Positions 34,236-43,302 of a DNA stretch of 64,000 bases are shown piece by piece (positions within the stretch are counted from its first letter, which is position 1; every line of letters starts with the position of its first letter). Source of the DNA: Clostridiales bacterium (GTDB lineage Bacteria; Bacillota; Clostridia; Clostridiales; Clostridiaceae); NCBI GenBank assembly GCA_012519845.1, contig JAAYPK010000005.1, positions 1 to 64,000 of the forward strand. The letters run 5' to 3'. Below the pieces are notes generated by a model. The model was not told where the DNA came from, ran no database searches, and saw only the letters and a program-made list of their open reading frames with translations. The position numbers were made by a program, and so were the translations under genes.

Positions 34236-34258
34236 CTATTTTAGATAAATGTTGATTT
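34236..34258 (+). repeat. Dispersed ~24-bp repeat, copy 2
   Basis: Same core as copy 1 (CTATTTTAGATAAATGTTGA), preceded by AT so that ATCTA-TTT-TAGAT forms a short palindrome. It is in the 337-nt gap between the repeat-protein gene and the acyltransferase, 46 nt past the stop. Confidence 0.85.
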
Positions 34259-34277
34259 TAAAATATTAAAAATATCT

Positions 34278-34357
34278 AATAGCAAGTTGTTTTATTGTTT
34301 TATATTTACTTGGAGTCTATCTAAGTAATATAAATACAGCTATAACAACTTGCTATT
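34278..34357 (+). terminator. Long nested hairpin, probable terminator
   Basis: AATAGCAAGTTGTT (34278-34291) pairs perfectly with AACAACTTGCTATT (34344-34357). An inner imperfect stem pairs ATATTTACTT with AAGTAATAT. The outer stem is followed by TGTTTTCTT. It may terminate the Met-rich gene, but the 52-nt loop with internal structure is larger than a normal terminator and could be a small mobile or RNA element. Confidence 0.55.
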
Positions 34358-34527
34358 TGTTTTCTTAATTTTGTAAGCACTTCTTATTAAGCATGGTATT
34401 TTTGAAAAGTTTCTACATTTTATACATTAAAAACAAATAATATACAAAGAACCTATATATTAATATTGCTTTTATTCAATTAACCATATATATTAATTAG
34501 GTTATTAACACTAAGGAGGAGAGTATA

Positions 34528-35478
34528 ATAAAAACTAGAGATTATTTTTTTGACAATTTAAAAGGACTATTAATTATAGCTGTAATAATTGGTAATTCCT
34601 TAGAACACATTAACCCAAACACCTTCAATACTCATTTTTTTATATTATTTTTATATATTTTTCATATGCCCTTATTTACATTTGTATCAGGCTATTTTTG
34701 CGAAATGAGTTCACGTACTACAAAAGAAAAAGTTAAATCCATTTTATTAGTATATATATGTGGTCAAATTTTTTACTATTTTTTTAATAGTATTATTTTT
34801 GGAAAAAGTTCAGATTTTGTAGAATTATTATCTCCACAATGGACATTATGGTATTTACTTTCTTTAACCTTTTGGTATATCATTTATGATTTTATAGGAG
34901 ATAAGAAAAAATGGCTTATTTTTTCTACTATCATTGCATTATATATTGGTTTTGATAAAAGTGTAGGTGCCTATGTAAGTTCCTCAAGAACCTTTTTCTT
35001 TTTACCATTTTTTATTTTAGGAACAATGTTTAAGAAAGACTATATTTCAATCCTGAAGAAAAATAGTATTAAGTTATTTTTATCTTCAGGAATTATTATT
35101 TTGATTTTATTCTTTATATCAAATTATGTACGAGTAGAATCATTATTTGAATATACTTATTATACTGCATATTTTGAAAAAGAATTTATTCCTTTATTAT
35201 TAAGAATTTATCATTATATAGGAGCTACTGTTCTTGGAATGACTATTATAATATTAGTTAGTAACAAAAAAACTTTACTTTCAAAAATAGGTTCTTATTC
35301 ATTATGTATGTATCTATGTCACGGAGCAGTAATTAAATTAATTCATAAATATCAGTTATTGCCCTATACAAATAAAATTAATACCATTATTTCTGAAATT
35401 ATAATTGTATTAATAACAATAGTTATTTCAATTATCTATTATGAAATGTTAAAACCAAAGCTAATTAATAGAAAGTAA
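34528..35478 (+). CDS. Acyltransferase 3 family membrane protein with apparent ATA start
   Basis: The reading frame runs from at least 34528, and the coding pattern (KTRDYFFDNLKGLLIIAVII) is typical of the N-terminus of OafA/fucose 4-O-acetylase-like acyltransferases, whose members normally begin MKxRDYFFDN. The expected ATG is ATA at 34528-34530, 8 nt after a strong AAGGAGG. No ATG, GTG or TTG in frame occurs before 34666, which would delete the first membrane helix. The 316-residue protein would have about nine to ten membrane segments. It acetylates cell-surface sugars in this family. It may use an AUA start, or be weakly expressed or inactivated. Confidence 0.75.
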   Translation: MKTRDYFFDNLKGLLIIAVIIGNSLEHINPNTFNTHFFILFLYIFHMPLFTFVSGYFCEMSSRTTKEKVKSILLVYICGQIFYYFFNSIIFGKSSDFVELLSPQWTLWYLLSLTFWYIIYDFIGDKKKWLIFSTIIALYIGFDKSVGAYVSSSRTFFFLPFFILGTMFKKDYISILKKNSIKLFLSSGIIILILFFISNYVRVESLFEYTYYTAYFEKEFIPLLLRIYHYIGATVLGMTIIILVSNKKTLLSKIGSYSLCMYLCHGAVIKLIHKYQLLPYTNKINTIISEIIIVLITIVISIIYYEMLKPKLINRK

Positions 35479-35562
35479 AAATATTCTTTTAACAGGTTAC
35501 CATTTTTACCTTTATATGTTATAATTATATTTGTCTATTTTATATTTTATAGGGGGGTAATT

Positions 35563-36363
35563 ATGGACGAAAATATGGGATTTATGAAGAAGTTTTCTAA
35601 AAGTTTTGGGGATTTTAGTGTTTATAATGTTTATATTAAACAATCTATGGGAAAAGCTATTTTATATCTTTTTTTAATATGTTTATTATTTTCAACTGTA
35701 TTTAATATATTTGTTACAATACAGTTAAACATTGTATTTAATGAAGCAAACAAAGTAATGGTATCAGATCTGCCTGATTTTTCTGTTAAAGATGGTGTAT
35801 TATCAATGAATATTGATAAACCTATTGAAATTGTTGAGAATGGTATTTATATAGGTTTTGATACTACAAATACTGTGAATGCATCTAAGTTATATCAATA
35901 TGATAAAGGTTATTTGATAGATCAATATTCAATTCATTATAAAGATCCTAGCGGATTAAGTAGTATTAAATTAGCTAATATTGATTATCTGGAAGGATTA
36001 ACAAAAGATACATTTATTTCTTCTGTTAATACATTAAAAATCTATTTAATTGTATTTTTATTCATTTTCGTACCTTTATTTATATTCTTATTAAATTTAT
36101 TTATTTGTTTTGCTATTTTAGGTTTATTGGGCTTAATTATTAATGCCATAGCTGAAACTAAGGTGCGCTATATAGATATTGTTAAAATCTCTATGTATGC
36201 AGTTACTACACCAATTTTGCTATTTGCTGTTTTAAATTCCTTTGGACTTAGTTTACCATTTTTATTAACTTCTTTAATATACTTAGGAATTGCATGTATA
36301 TATATTTATTTAGGAATGCGCTCTCTTGAAGACCCTAAATATCATATTCAAAATTATAATTAG
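35563..36363 (+). CDS. DUF1189 membrane protein
   Basis: The 266-residue protein has a hydrophobic segment at about residues 33-55, an extracellular domain of about 120 residues, and three further membrane segments from residue 160. The N-terminal pattern (FMKKFSKSFGDFSVYNVYIK) and the membrane layout fit DUF1189, a Firmicute family of unknown function. GGGGGG precedes the ATG at 7 nt. It has its own terminator. Assignment is by recalled pattern. Confidence 0.78.
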   Translation: MDENMGFMKKFSKSFGDFSVYNVYIKQSMGKAILYLFLICLLFSTVFNIFVTIQLNIVFNEANKVMVSDLPDFSVKDGVLSMNIDKPIEIVENGIYIGFDTTNTVNASKLYQYDKGYLIDQYSIHYKDPSGLSSIKLANIDYLEGLTKDTFISSVNTLKIYLIVFLFIFVPLFIFLLNLFICFAILGLLGLIINAIAETKVRYIDIVKISMYAVTTPILLFAVLNSFGLSLPFLLTSLIYLGIACIYIYLGMRSLEDPKYHIQNYN

Positions 36364-36366
36364 AAT

Positions 36367-36408
36367 AAGGATGTGAAGAATGAAATACCATTTTTCACAT
36401 CCTTTTAA
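36367..36408 (+). terminator. Terminator of the DUF1189 gene
   Basis: AAGGATGTGAA (36367-36377) pairs with TTCACATCCTT (36394-36404), then TTAATTT. Confidence 0.88.
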
Positions 36409-36527
36409 TTTATAGTTAATAACATCTCATCATTATCTTGCTTATTATCATTTATTAGGTTTTTTAGAATTTATTTTCTTGCACTTAATTAAAATACTTG
36501 CTACAATTATACGGGAATTTAATATTT

Positions 36528-36595
36528 ACTCATATAATTCCACAAATTTGGTGTGGAAGTTTCTACGTGACAACCGAATTGTCTACACTATGGGT
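36528..36595 (+). promoter_or_regulatory. Purine riboswitch aptamer (guanine type)
   Basis: The 68-nt aptamer has P1 ACTCATA/TATGGGT, P2 TTCCACA/TGTGGAA with loop ATTTGG, the conserved junction AGTTTCTAC, and P3 GACAA/TTGTC with loop CCGAA. L2 GG and L3 CC can make the kissing pairs of the class. The discriminator in the 3' junction is C (CACTATGG), as in guanine/hypoxanthine aptamers, not T as in adenine ones. It is 273 nt before an AzgA-type purine permease gene, a usual target. Confidence 0.93.
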
Positions 36596-36607
36596 TTGCT
36601 TTTATTT

Positions 36608-36733
36608 AGCAAAGAAAAACAGCACCCTTTTAGGCAACTGTATTGTCTACATTGTCTACAATGAGGTTTGCTTTTTTTATGCAATTATAACATTTGGGAC
36701 CTCAGTCATATATAATGAGGTTTATTCTTTTAT
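36608..36733 (+). terminator. Riboswitch expression platform: alternative pairings and terminator
   Basis: ACCTCA (36699-36704) can pair with TGAGGT at 36716-36721, followed by TTATTCTTTTATT (a terminator), or with an identical TGAGGT at 36662-36667. The two pairings exclude each other. A second candidate pairs AGCAAA (36608-36613) with TTTGCT (36667-36672) followed by T-run. How these connect to the aptamer is inferred. Confidence 0.5.
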
Positions 36734-36867
36734 TATTCATTACTGAAATTTACTTTATTTTATAAGTACTTGGTAAAACTTTAGTAATAATAATATATTT
36801 TCATTTTTAATATTAAGAGAATAATTTATTCTTTTAATTATATATACATTATAGAGGAGGATATACA

Positions 36868-38280
36868 ATGGAAAAATTTTTTAAGTTCAAAGAAAATAAT
36901 ACTAACCTACGAACTGAAATAGTAGCAGGTTTAACTACTTTCTTTGCAATGGCATATATTATTATGGTTAATCCAAATATGCTATCACAATCAGGTATGC
37001 CATGGGGAGCTGTATTTCTTGCTACAATTATAGCTTCAATCATAGGTACTTTAATTATGGGACTTTTTGCTAATGTTCCTTATGCTCAAGCTCCTGGTAT
37101 GGGACTAAATGCATTTTTTGTTTTTACAGTAGTTTTTGGATTAGGGTTTACTTGGCAAGAAGCTCTAGCTATGGTATTCATATGTGGTTTAATTAATATT
37201 CTAATTACTGTTACAAAAATTAGAAAATTAATAATTAAAGCTATTCCTGAAAGTTTACAACATGCTATAGGTGGTGGTATTGGTGTATTTATAGCATATA
37301 TCGGTATTAAAAATGCAGGGTTATTACAATTCACTTCTGATCCTGGTACATACACTCAACTAGGAGAAAATGGAACAGTAATTGCAAACTCATCTGCAGT
37401 ACCTGCAATTGTAACATTAAATACTCCAGCAGTATTATTAGCTTTATTCGGAATTGCTCTTACAGTTATTTTATTAATTAAAAATGTAAAAGGTGCAATT
37501 TTCATAGGTATTGTTGTAACAGCTTTAGTTGGAATTCCATTTGGTCTTACTACAATTTCTGATTCTGTAAGCTTTACTGATGCATGTAGACAACTTCCAG
37601 AAACTTTTGGAGCTGCTTTTGGTAATCCAGGTATTCAATCACTATTTAGTGATATTACTAAGTTACCTCTTGTATTAATGACAATTTTTGCTTTCAGTTT
37701 ATCAGATACTTTTGATACAATTGGTACATTTATTGGAACTGGTAGAAAAAGTGGAATTTTCTCTGAAAAAGATGAAAACTCTTTATCAGATGGAAAAGGA
37801 TTTACTACTAAGATGGATAAAGCATTATTTGCTGATGCAACTGCAACTTCTGTAGGAGCTATTATCGGAACTTCAAACGTTACAACATACGTTGAAAGTG
37901 CTGCTGGAATTGGTTCAGGTGGCCGTACTGGTTTCACTAGTGTTGTTGTATCAATATTATTCTTATTAAGTGCTTTCTTTGCACCAGTTATTAGTGCCAT
38001 TCCATCAGCTGCAACAGCACCTGCTTTAATTATTGTTGGTGTTATGATGTTATCAGCATTTAAAGAAATTAGCTGGGATAAACTTGAAGAAGCTATTCCT
38101 GCATTCTTTGCAAGTATATTTATGGGATTCTGTTATAGCATTTCTTATGGTATAGCAGCTGGCTTTATATTCTATATTATTGTTAAGGTATGCAAGAAAG
38201 AAACTAAAGATATTAATCCAGTATTATGGGTTGCTACCCTATTATTTATTCTTAATTTCATTATTTTAGCATTTATTTAG
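36868..38280 (+). CDS. pbuG: Purine permease, NCS2 AzgA-like (guanine/hypoxanthine)
   Basis: The 470-residue protein has 12-14 membrane segments and the AzgA-family signatures NVPYAQAPGMGLNAFFVFTV and SATAPALIIVGVMM. It imports guanine or hypoxanthine with protons. The upstream guanine riboswitch supports this substrate and predicts repression when guanine is abundant. AGAGGAGG precedes the ATG. It is transcribed alone and has a strong terminator. The name pbuG follows the Bacillus orthologue by similarity and context. Confidence 0.93.
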   Translation: MEKFFKFKENNTNLRTEIVAGLTTFFAMAYIIMVNPNMLSQSGMPWGAVFLATIIASIIGTLIMGLFANVPYAQAPGMGLNAFFVFTVVFGLGFTWQEALAMVFICGLINILITVTKIRKLIIKAIPESLQHAIGGGIGVFIAYIGIKNAGLLQFTSDPGTYTQLGENGTVIANSSAVPAIVTLNTPAVLLALFGIALTVILLIKNVKGAIFIGIVVTALVGIPFGLTTISDSVSFTDACRQLPETFGAAFGNPGIQSLFSDITKLPLVLMTIFAFSLSDTFDTIGTFIGTGRKSGIFSEKDENSLSDGKGFTTKMDKALFADATATSVGAIIGTSNVTTYVESAAGIGSGGRTGFTSVVVSILFLLSAFFAPVISAIPSAATAPALIIVGVMMLSAFKEISWDKLEEAIPAFFASIFMGFCYSISYGIAAGFIFYIIVKVCKKETKDINPVLWVATLLFILNFIILAFI

Positions 38281-38289
38281 AATTTTAAT

Positions 38290-38325
38290 ATAGCTGTCGC
38301 TATAAATAGCGGCAGCTATTTTCTT
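38290..38325 (+). terminator. Terminator of the purine permease gene
   Basis: ATAGCTGTCGCTAT (38290-38303) pairs with ATAGCGGCAGCTAT (38306-38319), one G-U type mismatch, followed by TTTCTTTT. Confidence 0.88.
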
Positions 38326-38356
38326 TTGCAATAAATCAATCTATAAATTATTATAC

Positions 38357-40237
38357 TTATACTACTTCCATCATTTCAAATTCAAAAATATTAGCTTCTA
38401 TATCTAAATTTTCAAAATACACCTTATACCATATTATAAAACAATATATAGTCCATATTTTTCTACTATTATCTGTTTTTCTGTTCTTGTGATCTTCTAA
38501 TAATTTTAGTAAATAATCACTATTAAAAAATGACTTTGCAGTATTACACTTAAATTCATTTTGAATAATATTATAGTATTTCTCTTCTTTTATCCAGACT
38601 CTAATTGGAACTGGAAATCCTAGTTTTTTCTTATTAGCTACATCTTCAGGAAGATATTTTCTGGCAACTTGTCTTAATGCAAGTTTAGTACTTCCATTGT
38701 ATATTTTTTCATTTACATTCAATCTTTTAGCAACTTTATATACTTCAATATCTAAAAATGGCACTCTGTTTTCTATAGAATTTGCCATGCTCATTTTATC
38801 TGCTTTTAGAAGAATATCCCCTGGCAGCCATAAGTTTAAATCTATATATTGCATTTTAGATACTTCATCTAAATCCCTAGTTTCATTATAATATTTATGG
38901 GTAATAGAATAATTTATATTATTATCAGTTTTTCTTTTTAGGACTTTTCTCTTTTCTTCTTCTGAAAATATATATGCATTCCCAATAAACCTATCTTCTA
39001 AAGTTTTACTACCTCTGATTAAATAATTTTTACCTTTTATATTATAAGGAATTTTAGAAGCAAATTTGCCTAAGCTTTTCTTTAAGTATTCTGGTAAAAA
39101 TCTAAATGGTGCTAATGAATTGGGTTCCTTGTAAATATTATATCCCCCAAACAATTCATCTGCTCCTTCCCCAGATAGTACTACCTTTATTCTTTTTGAA
39201 GCCTCTTCATTTAAAAAATAAAGAGCAATAGCAGAAGAATCACCTAAGGGTTCATCCATATAATACATCACTTTAGGAATTACATTGAAAAATTCTTCTG
39301 AATTAATGTTTCTACTATAGTTTTCTTTTTTTAGATCTTCAGATAATCTTTTTGCATAATCAACTTCATTATAATCCCTCTTATTATCATTGAATCCAAC
39401 AGTAAATGTTTTTTTACCTTTAAATTCTTTTGTTACTAAGCTTGAATCTATGCCACTTGAAAGTAATGTTCCAACTTCTACATCACTTATCAAATGTCTG
39501 TTTATTGAATCTTTAATAACATTATCAATCTTATTAACAGAATCACTTATGTCAAATTTTTTTACTGGTTCTAATGTAGGATTAAAGTATTCTTTTATTT
39601 CTAATTTCCCATCTTGAAAAATCAAATAATGTCCTGGTAACAATTTGAAAATATTTTTAAAGAAAGTTTCTTCTAAAACAGAATATTGAAAACTTAAGTA
39701 ACCATCTAATGCTTCTTCATTTAATTCTTTTTTATAATCATCATATTCTAATATGCTTTTAATTTCTGATGAAAATATTAAATTATTATCTATAATAGAA
39801 TAATAGAAAGGTTTTATGCCAAAAAAATCACGTGTAGCAAATAACTTATTATATCTTTCATCCCAAATAGCAAAAGCAAACATTCCCCTTAAATGGTCTA
39901 AAATATTAACACCATATTCCTCGTATCCATGAATTATACATTCTGTATCAGATTCACTTGAAAATATATGACCTTTTTCTGTTAATTCTTTCTTAATCTC
40001 TTTATAATTATATATTTCCCCATTAAAAACAATGGCAATATCTTTATTTTCATTAAACATTGGCTGTGCTCCATGCTCCAAGTCAATTATGCTTAATCTT
40101 CTAAATCCTAGAGCTATTTCATCACTAAAATACTTTCCCTCATCATCAGGTCCCCTATGCTTAATTTTTTCCATCATTTTATTAATTATGTTTGATTTAT
40201 TATTATTTTCTCCGACTATACCACATATACCACACAT
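38357..40237 (-). CDS. asnB: Asparagine synthase (glutamine-hydrolysing)
   Basis: The 626-residue enzyme starts MCGICGIVG, so Cys2 is the glutaminase nucleophile after Met removal. The N-terminal amidotransferase domain includes RGPDDEG and FNGEIYNY. The synthetase domain has a PP-loop-type LLSSGIDSSLV, EGADELFGGY and a C-terminal W-rich segment. It makes asparagine from aspartate, glutamine and ATP. AGGAG precedes the ATG. It is monocistronic and opposite to its neighbours. AsnB paralogues can also amidate cell-wall or peptide substrates, so a biosynthetic role is likely but not proved. Confidence 0.93.
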   Translation of the reverse strand: MCGICGIVGENNNKSNIINKMMEKIKHRGPDDEGKYFSDEIALGFRRLSIIDLEHGAQPMFNENKDIAIVFNGEIYNYKEIKKELTEKGHIFSSESDTECIIHGYEEYGVNILDHLRGMFAFAIWDERYNKLFATRDFFGIKPFYYSIIDNNLIFSSEIKSILEYDDYKKELNEEALDGYLSFQYSVLEETFFKNIFKLLPGHYLIFQDGKLEIKEYFNPTLEPVKKFDISDSVNKIDNVIKDSINRHLISDVEVGTLLSSGIDSSLVTKEFKGKKTFTVGFNDNKRDYNEVDYAKRLSEDLKKENYSRNINSEEFFNVIPKVMYYMDEPLGDSSAIALYFLNEEASKRIKVVLSGEGADELFGGYNIYKEPNSLAPFRFLPEYLKKSLGKFASKIPYNIKGKNYLIRGSKTLEDRFIGNAYIFSEEEKRKVLKRKTDNNINYSITHKYYNETRDLDEVSKMQYIDLNLWLPGDILLKADKMSMANSIENRVPFLDIEVYKVAKRLNVNEKIYNGSTKLALRQVARKYLPEDVANKKKLGFPVPIRVWIKEEKYYNIIQNEFKCNTAKSFFNSDYLLKLLEDHKNRKTDNSRKIWTIYCFIIWYKVYFENLDIEANIFEFEMMEVV

Positions 40238-40465
40238 ACTTTACTCCTATTAATTAATAAATTTATATATATTATTATAACCCATATAATAGCATTTAAG
40301 CTTATTTATGTAAATATTTAAGAATAAATTAATTTATTATTTGAATTTTCTTTGTAAATATAATAGTGTGAACTTTATTTCATTTGAAAAGGTTTGCCTG
40401 TATTTACATAATATTTCTATAGTGGTACATTATTTCTATATAGTATTTGCATTGGGGGCTTGTAT

Positions 40466-40831
40466 ATGAAATTATTACGTGAAGCTATAATAATACTAGG
40501 AATATACTTAGTAGGAGAATTTTTATCTAAATTTTTTTCTCTGCCTATTCCCGGAAATATATTAGGTATGATTATATTACTAATTTTATTATGTTGTAAA
40601 ATAATAAAATTAGAACAAATTGAAACTATTTCTAACTTTTTTTTAGATCACTTATCTTTCTTTTTCATTCCAGCTGGTGTTGGATTATTGGCCTCAGCAG
40701 GAATTATTAAAGATATATGGTACAAGCTTATTATTGTCTGTATTGTTACAACCATAATTGTAATTGCATCAACAGGTATAACTGTACAATTTGTATCAAA
40801 AAAAGTACGAAATAAAAAAGGAGGTAAGTAA
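40466..40831 (+). CDS. LrgA/CidA family holin-like protein
   Basis: The start at 40466 (MKLLREAIII) has GGGGG 7 nt upstream; a TTG two codons earlier overlaps that site. The 121-residue protein has four membrane segments and the family pattern FFSLPIPGNILGMIILLILL and ADFFIPAG-like LSFFFIPAGVGLLAS. LrgA/CidA proteins are holin-like and act with LrgB in autolysis or as pyruvate/organic acid transporters. It ends directly at the start of lrgB, confirming a two-gene unit. Confidence 0.92.
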   Translation: MKLLREAIIILGIYLVGEFLSKFFSLPIPGNILGMIILLILLCCKIIKLEQIETISNFFLDHLSFFFIPAGVGLLASAGIIKDIWYKLIIVCIVTTIIVIASTGITVQFVSKKVRNKKGGK

Positions 40832-41548
40832 ATGGATGCTTTAACTAATAACGCTTTTTTTGGTATTGTTTTGTCTTTAGTGGCATTTGAATTTGGATTA
40901 TTGATTTCTAAAAAAACTAAAATTCCAATTTTTAATCCTCTACTAATAGCTATTATTTTTATAATCGGTATTTTAGTTGCTTTCAATATAAATATTGAAG
41001 ATTATAACATAGGTGGAGATTTTATTAATATGTTCTTAGGACCATGTACAGTTGTATTAGCAGTCCCATTATATAAACAAATAGAATTATTAAAAGAACA
41101 TTCAGCCTCTATTATCGCTGGTGTACTAATTGGATCTATGGTTGGCATGTTTTCAATAATCAGTTTATCTCATTTTTTAGGATTAAATTCATCAATTATT
41201 AAATCACTATTACCTAAATCAGTTACAACACCTATAGGTATTGAAGTTTCAAATAGTCTAGGTGGATTAGTACCTATAACTATTCTTGCTATAATTATAA
41301 CAGGTATATGTGGTGCAATTATAGGACCCACTATTTGTAGGTTATTTAGAATTAATAATAAAGTTGCAGTAGGTATTTCAATTGGTACAGCATCTCATGC
41401 TGTTGGTACTTCAAAAGCTTTAGAATTAGGAGAAATAGAAGGTGCCATGAGTGGTCTTTCTATTGGTATTGCTGGTTTATTTACTGTGGTTTTAGCACCA
41501 TTAACCTATAACCTAGCATATTATATTTATACATTAATTAAATTTTAA
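40832..41548 (+). CDS. LrgB family membrane protein
   Basis: The 238-residue protein has six or more membrane segments and the LrgB signatures KSVTTPIGIEVSNSLGG and GTASHAVGTSKALELGE. It starts immediately after the LrgA stop, with AGGAGG overlapping the end of that gene. LrgAB in Bacillus and Streptococcus affects pyruvate uptake and cell death. No LytSR sensor pair lies next to it here, so its regulation is unclear. Confidence 0.95.
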   Translation: MDALTNNAFFGIVLSLVAFEFGLLISKKTKIPIFNPLLIAIIFIIGILVAFNINIEDYNIGGDFINMFLGPCTVVLAVPLYKQIELLKEHSASIIAGVLIGSMVGMFSIISLSHFLGLNSSIIKSLLPKSVTTPIGIEVSNSLGGLVPITILAIIITGICGAIIGPTICRLFRINNKVAVGISIGTASHAVGTSKALELGEIEGAMSGLSIGIAGLFTVVLAPLTYNLAYYIYTLIKF

Positions 41549-41630
41549 TAAAATTTATAAAGCAATTATCCAAAATATTCTTATTATGGTATAATTGCTT
41601 TATTATATTGATTTTAAGGGGTGTATTACT

Positions 41631-42563
41631 ATGAATCTATTTACTAAAAAACCTTCAATTCTTATAGAAGGTGAAAAAGCTAAATTTAAACCTAATGCTA
41701 TTATTCAGTGTCTTATTTTTTTACTAATATTTATTATTTCACAAATTTCAGCAGCTATTCCATCTGTAATTTATTTATTTAGTAAACTTATACAAAACTC
41801 AAATATTACTTCCCCTAATGAAGTAATGGATTTAACTAATTCTAATATGACTGAAATCGTTATGATTTCTAACTTTGGTACTATCTTTTTAATTATTTTT
41901 GCTATAATTTATTGTAAATTTATCGAAAAACGTTCCTTGCATTCCATGGGTTTTGTGAAAAATGAAGCTGCAATGGAATACTTTAAAGGGTTTATCGCAG
42001 CTTTTATTTTATTTTCATTAGCTGTGTTAATTGCTTATTTAACTGGATCAATTAATATTGAAGGTTTTAATAGTAATATATCCTATTCAATAATATTTAT
42101 ATTCTTCCTAGGTTTTCTTTTTCAAGGTATGAGTGAAGAAGTGCTACTTAGAGGATATCTTATGGTTTCCTTAAGTAATAAAATGCCTGTTATATTTGCA
42201 ATTATTATTAATTCAGTAATCTTTTCACTATTGCATATATCTAATCCTGGATTCTCTTTTTTAGCTTTTATTAATATTTCTTTATATGGCATCTTGGCTT
42301 CTATATATACTATTAAAAGAGATAGTTTATGGGGGATTTGTGCATTCCACTCATGTTGGAACTTTATACAAGGCAATTTTTATGGTCTTGAGGTAAGTGG
42401 TTTAGAGACAAATAATTCAATTCTATCAATTTCTTCTAATTCTTCTATGTCCTTATTAAATGGTGGATCCTTTGGACTAGAAGCAGGATTAGCGGTGTCA
42501 ATAGTATTAGTAATTGGTATATTTTTACTACTTTTTACAAAGAATAAAAATAATGCTGTTTAA
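41631..42563 (+). CDS. CPBP family intramembrane metalloprotease (Abi type)
   Basis: The start at 41631 (MNLFTKKPSI) follows AAGGGGTG and an extended -10 TGGTATAAT at 41587-41595. The 310-residue protein has eight membrane segments and the CPBP catalytic motifs: GMSEEVLLRGYL (EExxxR), SLLHISNPG (His) and CAFHSCWNF (HxxxN/D). Relatives are prenyl-protein peptidases, immunity proteins to bacteriocins, or CAAX-type proteases. No bacteriocin gene is nearby. Catalytic competence looks intact; the substrate is unknown. Confidence 0.9.
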   Translation: MNLFTKKPSILIEGEKAKFKPNAIIQCLIFLLIFIISQISAAIPSVIYLFSKLIQNSNITSPNEVMDLTNSNMTEIVMISNFGTIFLIIFAIIYCKFIEKRSLHSMGFVKNEAAMEYFKGFIAAFILFSLAVLIAYLTGSINIEGFNSNISYSIIFIFFLGFLFQGMSEEVLLRGYLMVSLSNKMPVIFAIIINSVIFSLLHISNPGFSFLAFINISLYGILASIYTIKRDSLWGICAFHSCWNFIQGNFYGLEVSGLETNNSILSISSNSSMSLLNGGSFGLEAGLAVSIVLVIGIFLLLFTKNKNNAV

Positions 42564-42582
42564 TTATTTCTTAAAAGAAAAG

Positions 42583-42623
42583 ACTCTATAATAATTTCAT
42601 TAAGAAATTATTATAGAGTTTAT
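42583..42623. terminator. Terminator between CPBP and HD-domain genes
   Basis: ACTCTATAATAATTTC (42583-42598) pairs perfectly with GAAATTATTATAGAGT (42604-42619), followed by TTATTT. It sits between convergent genes and overlaps the HD gene end closely, so it may serve both. Confidence 0.85.
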
Positions 42624-43247
42624 TTATGAATTAACTTTATTGAATTTATTTATAAACTTTGTTACTTCATTTTCAATTTTATTTTTATCATCCTTAGTAA
42701 CTCCACCTCTACCAAGTCTATCGCTTAAAAATACTAATGATATATCATTAATATCAACATATTTAACCATTCCCTTTTCATCTGCAAAAGGCATATTTTT
42801 CATTATATATAATAAATGCATATGATATCTAGTTAATTTACTTACTTTTTTTATAAATTCCTCATTATCTGTTAAACTATTTAAAAATTTAATGGATTCT
42901 TCTTCTGATACCCTATCATGATCATATGATGTTAATCTTCCATTTCGTAATTTTGTAGTTTTTATTTTTCCTAAATCATGTAATAATAATGACCACATAA
43001 AAGCTCTTTTATCATTAGCTTTATCTCTTAATGTAGCACCTTTATCTATTACCATCATTGTATGAATCCATACATTACCTTCTGGATGATGTTTTGAAGA
43101 TTGCATAATCTTTTCTAAAGCTTTTAATTGTGAAAAAGGATAAATATTAAATTCTTTATTATTTTTAATTCTTTCTAAATATAATGAAGGCTTTTCATCT
43201 AAAAGCAAATGTTTATCCACTTCATTAAATAATCCAATTAATTCCAT
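42624..43247 (-). CDS. HD-domain phosphohydrolase
   Basis: The start at 43247 (MELIGLFNEV) has AGGTGAT just upstream and is preferred to a GTG nine nt earlier. The 207-residue protein contains an HD domain: HPEGNVWIHTMMV, LLLHDLGK (HD doublet), and SYDHDRVSEEES. This matches the HD module fused to tRNA nucleotidyltransferases, but here it stands alone. HD proteins hydrolyse phosphomonoesters or phosphodiesters with metals. Substrate unknown. Confidence 0.88.
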   Translation of the reverse strand: MELIGLFNEVDKHLLLDEKPSLYLERIKNNKEFNIYPFSQLKALEKIMQSSKHHPEGNVWIHTMMVIDKGATLRDKANDKRAFMWSLLLHDLGKIKTTKLRNGRLTSYDHDRVSEEESIKFLNSLTDNEEFIKKVSKLTRYHMHLLYIMKNMPFADEKGMVKYVDINDISLVFLSDRLGRGGVTKDDKNKIENEVTKFINKFNKVNS

Positions 43248-43302
43248 TCTTATCACCTACATTATTTTATATTAAAAAATATCATTTTGCAGAAATTTAT
43301 CC

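Noticed and set aside
36479..36746. Short ORFs over the riboswitch
   Set aside because: They cover the aptamer and its platform, have no ribosome binding site, and their codon pattern is not protein-like.
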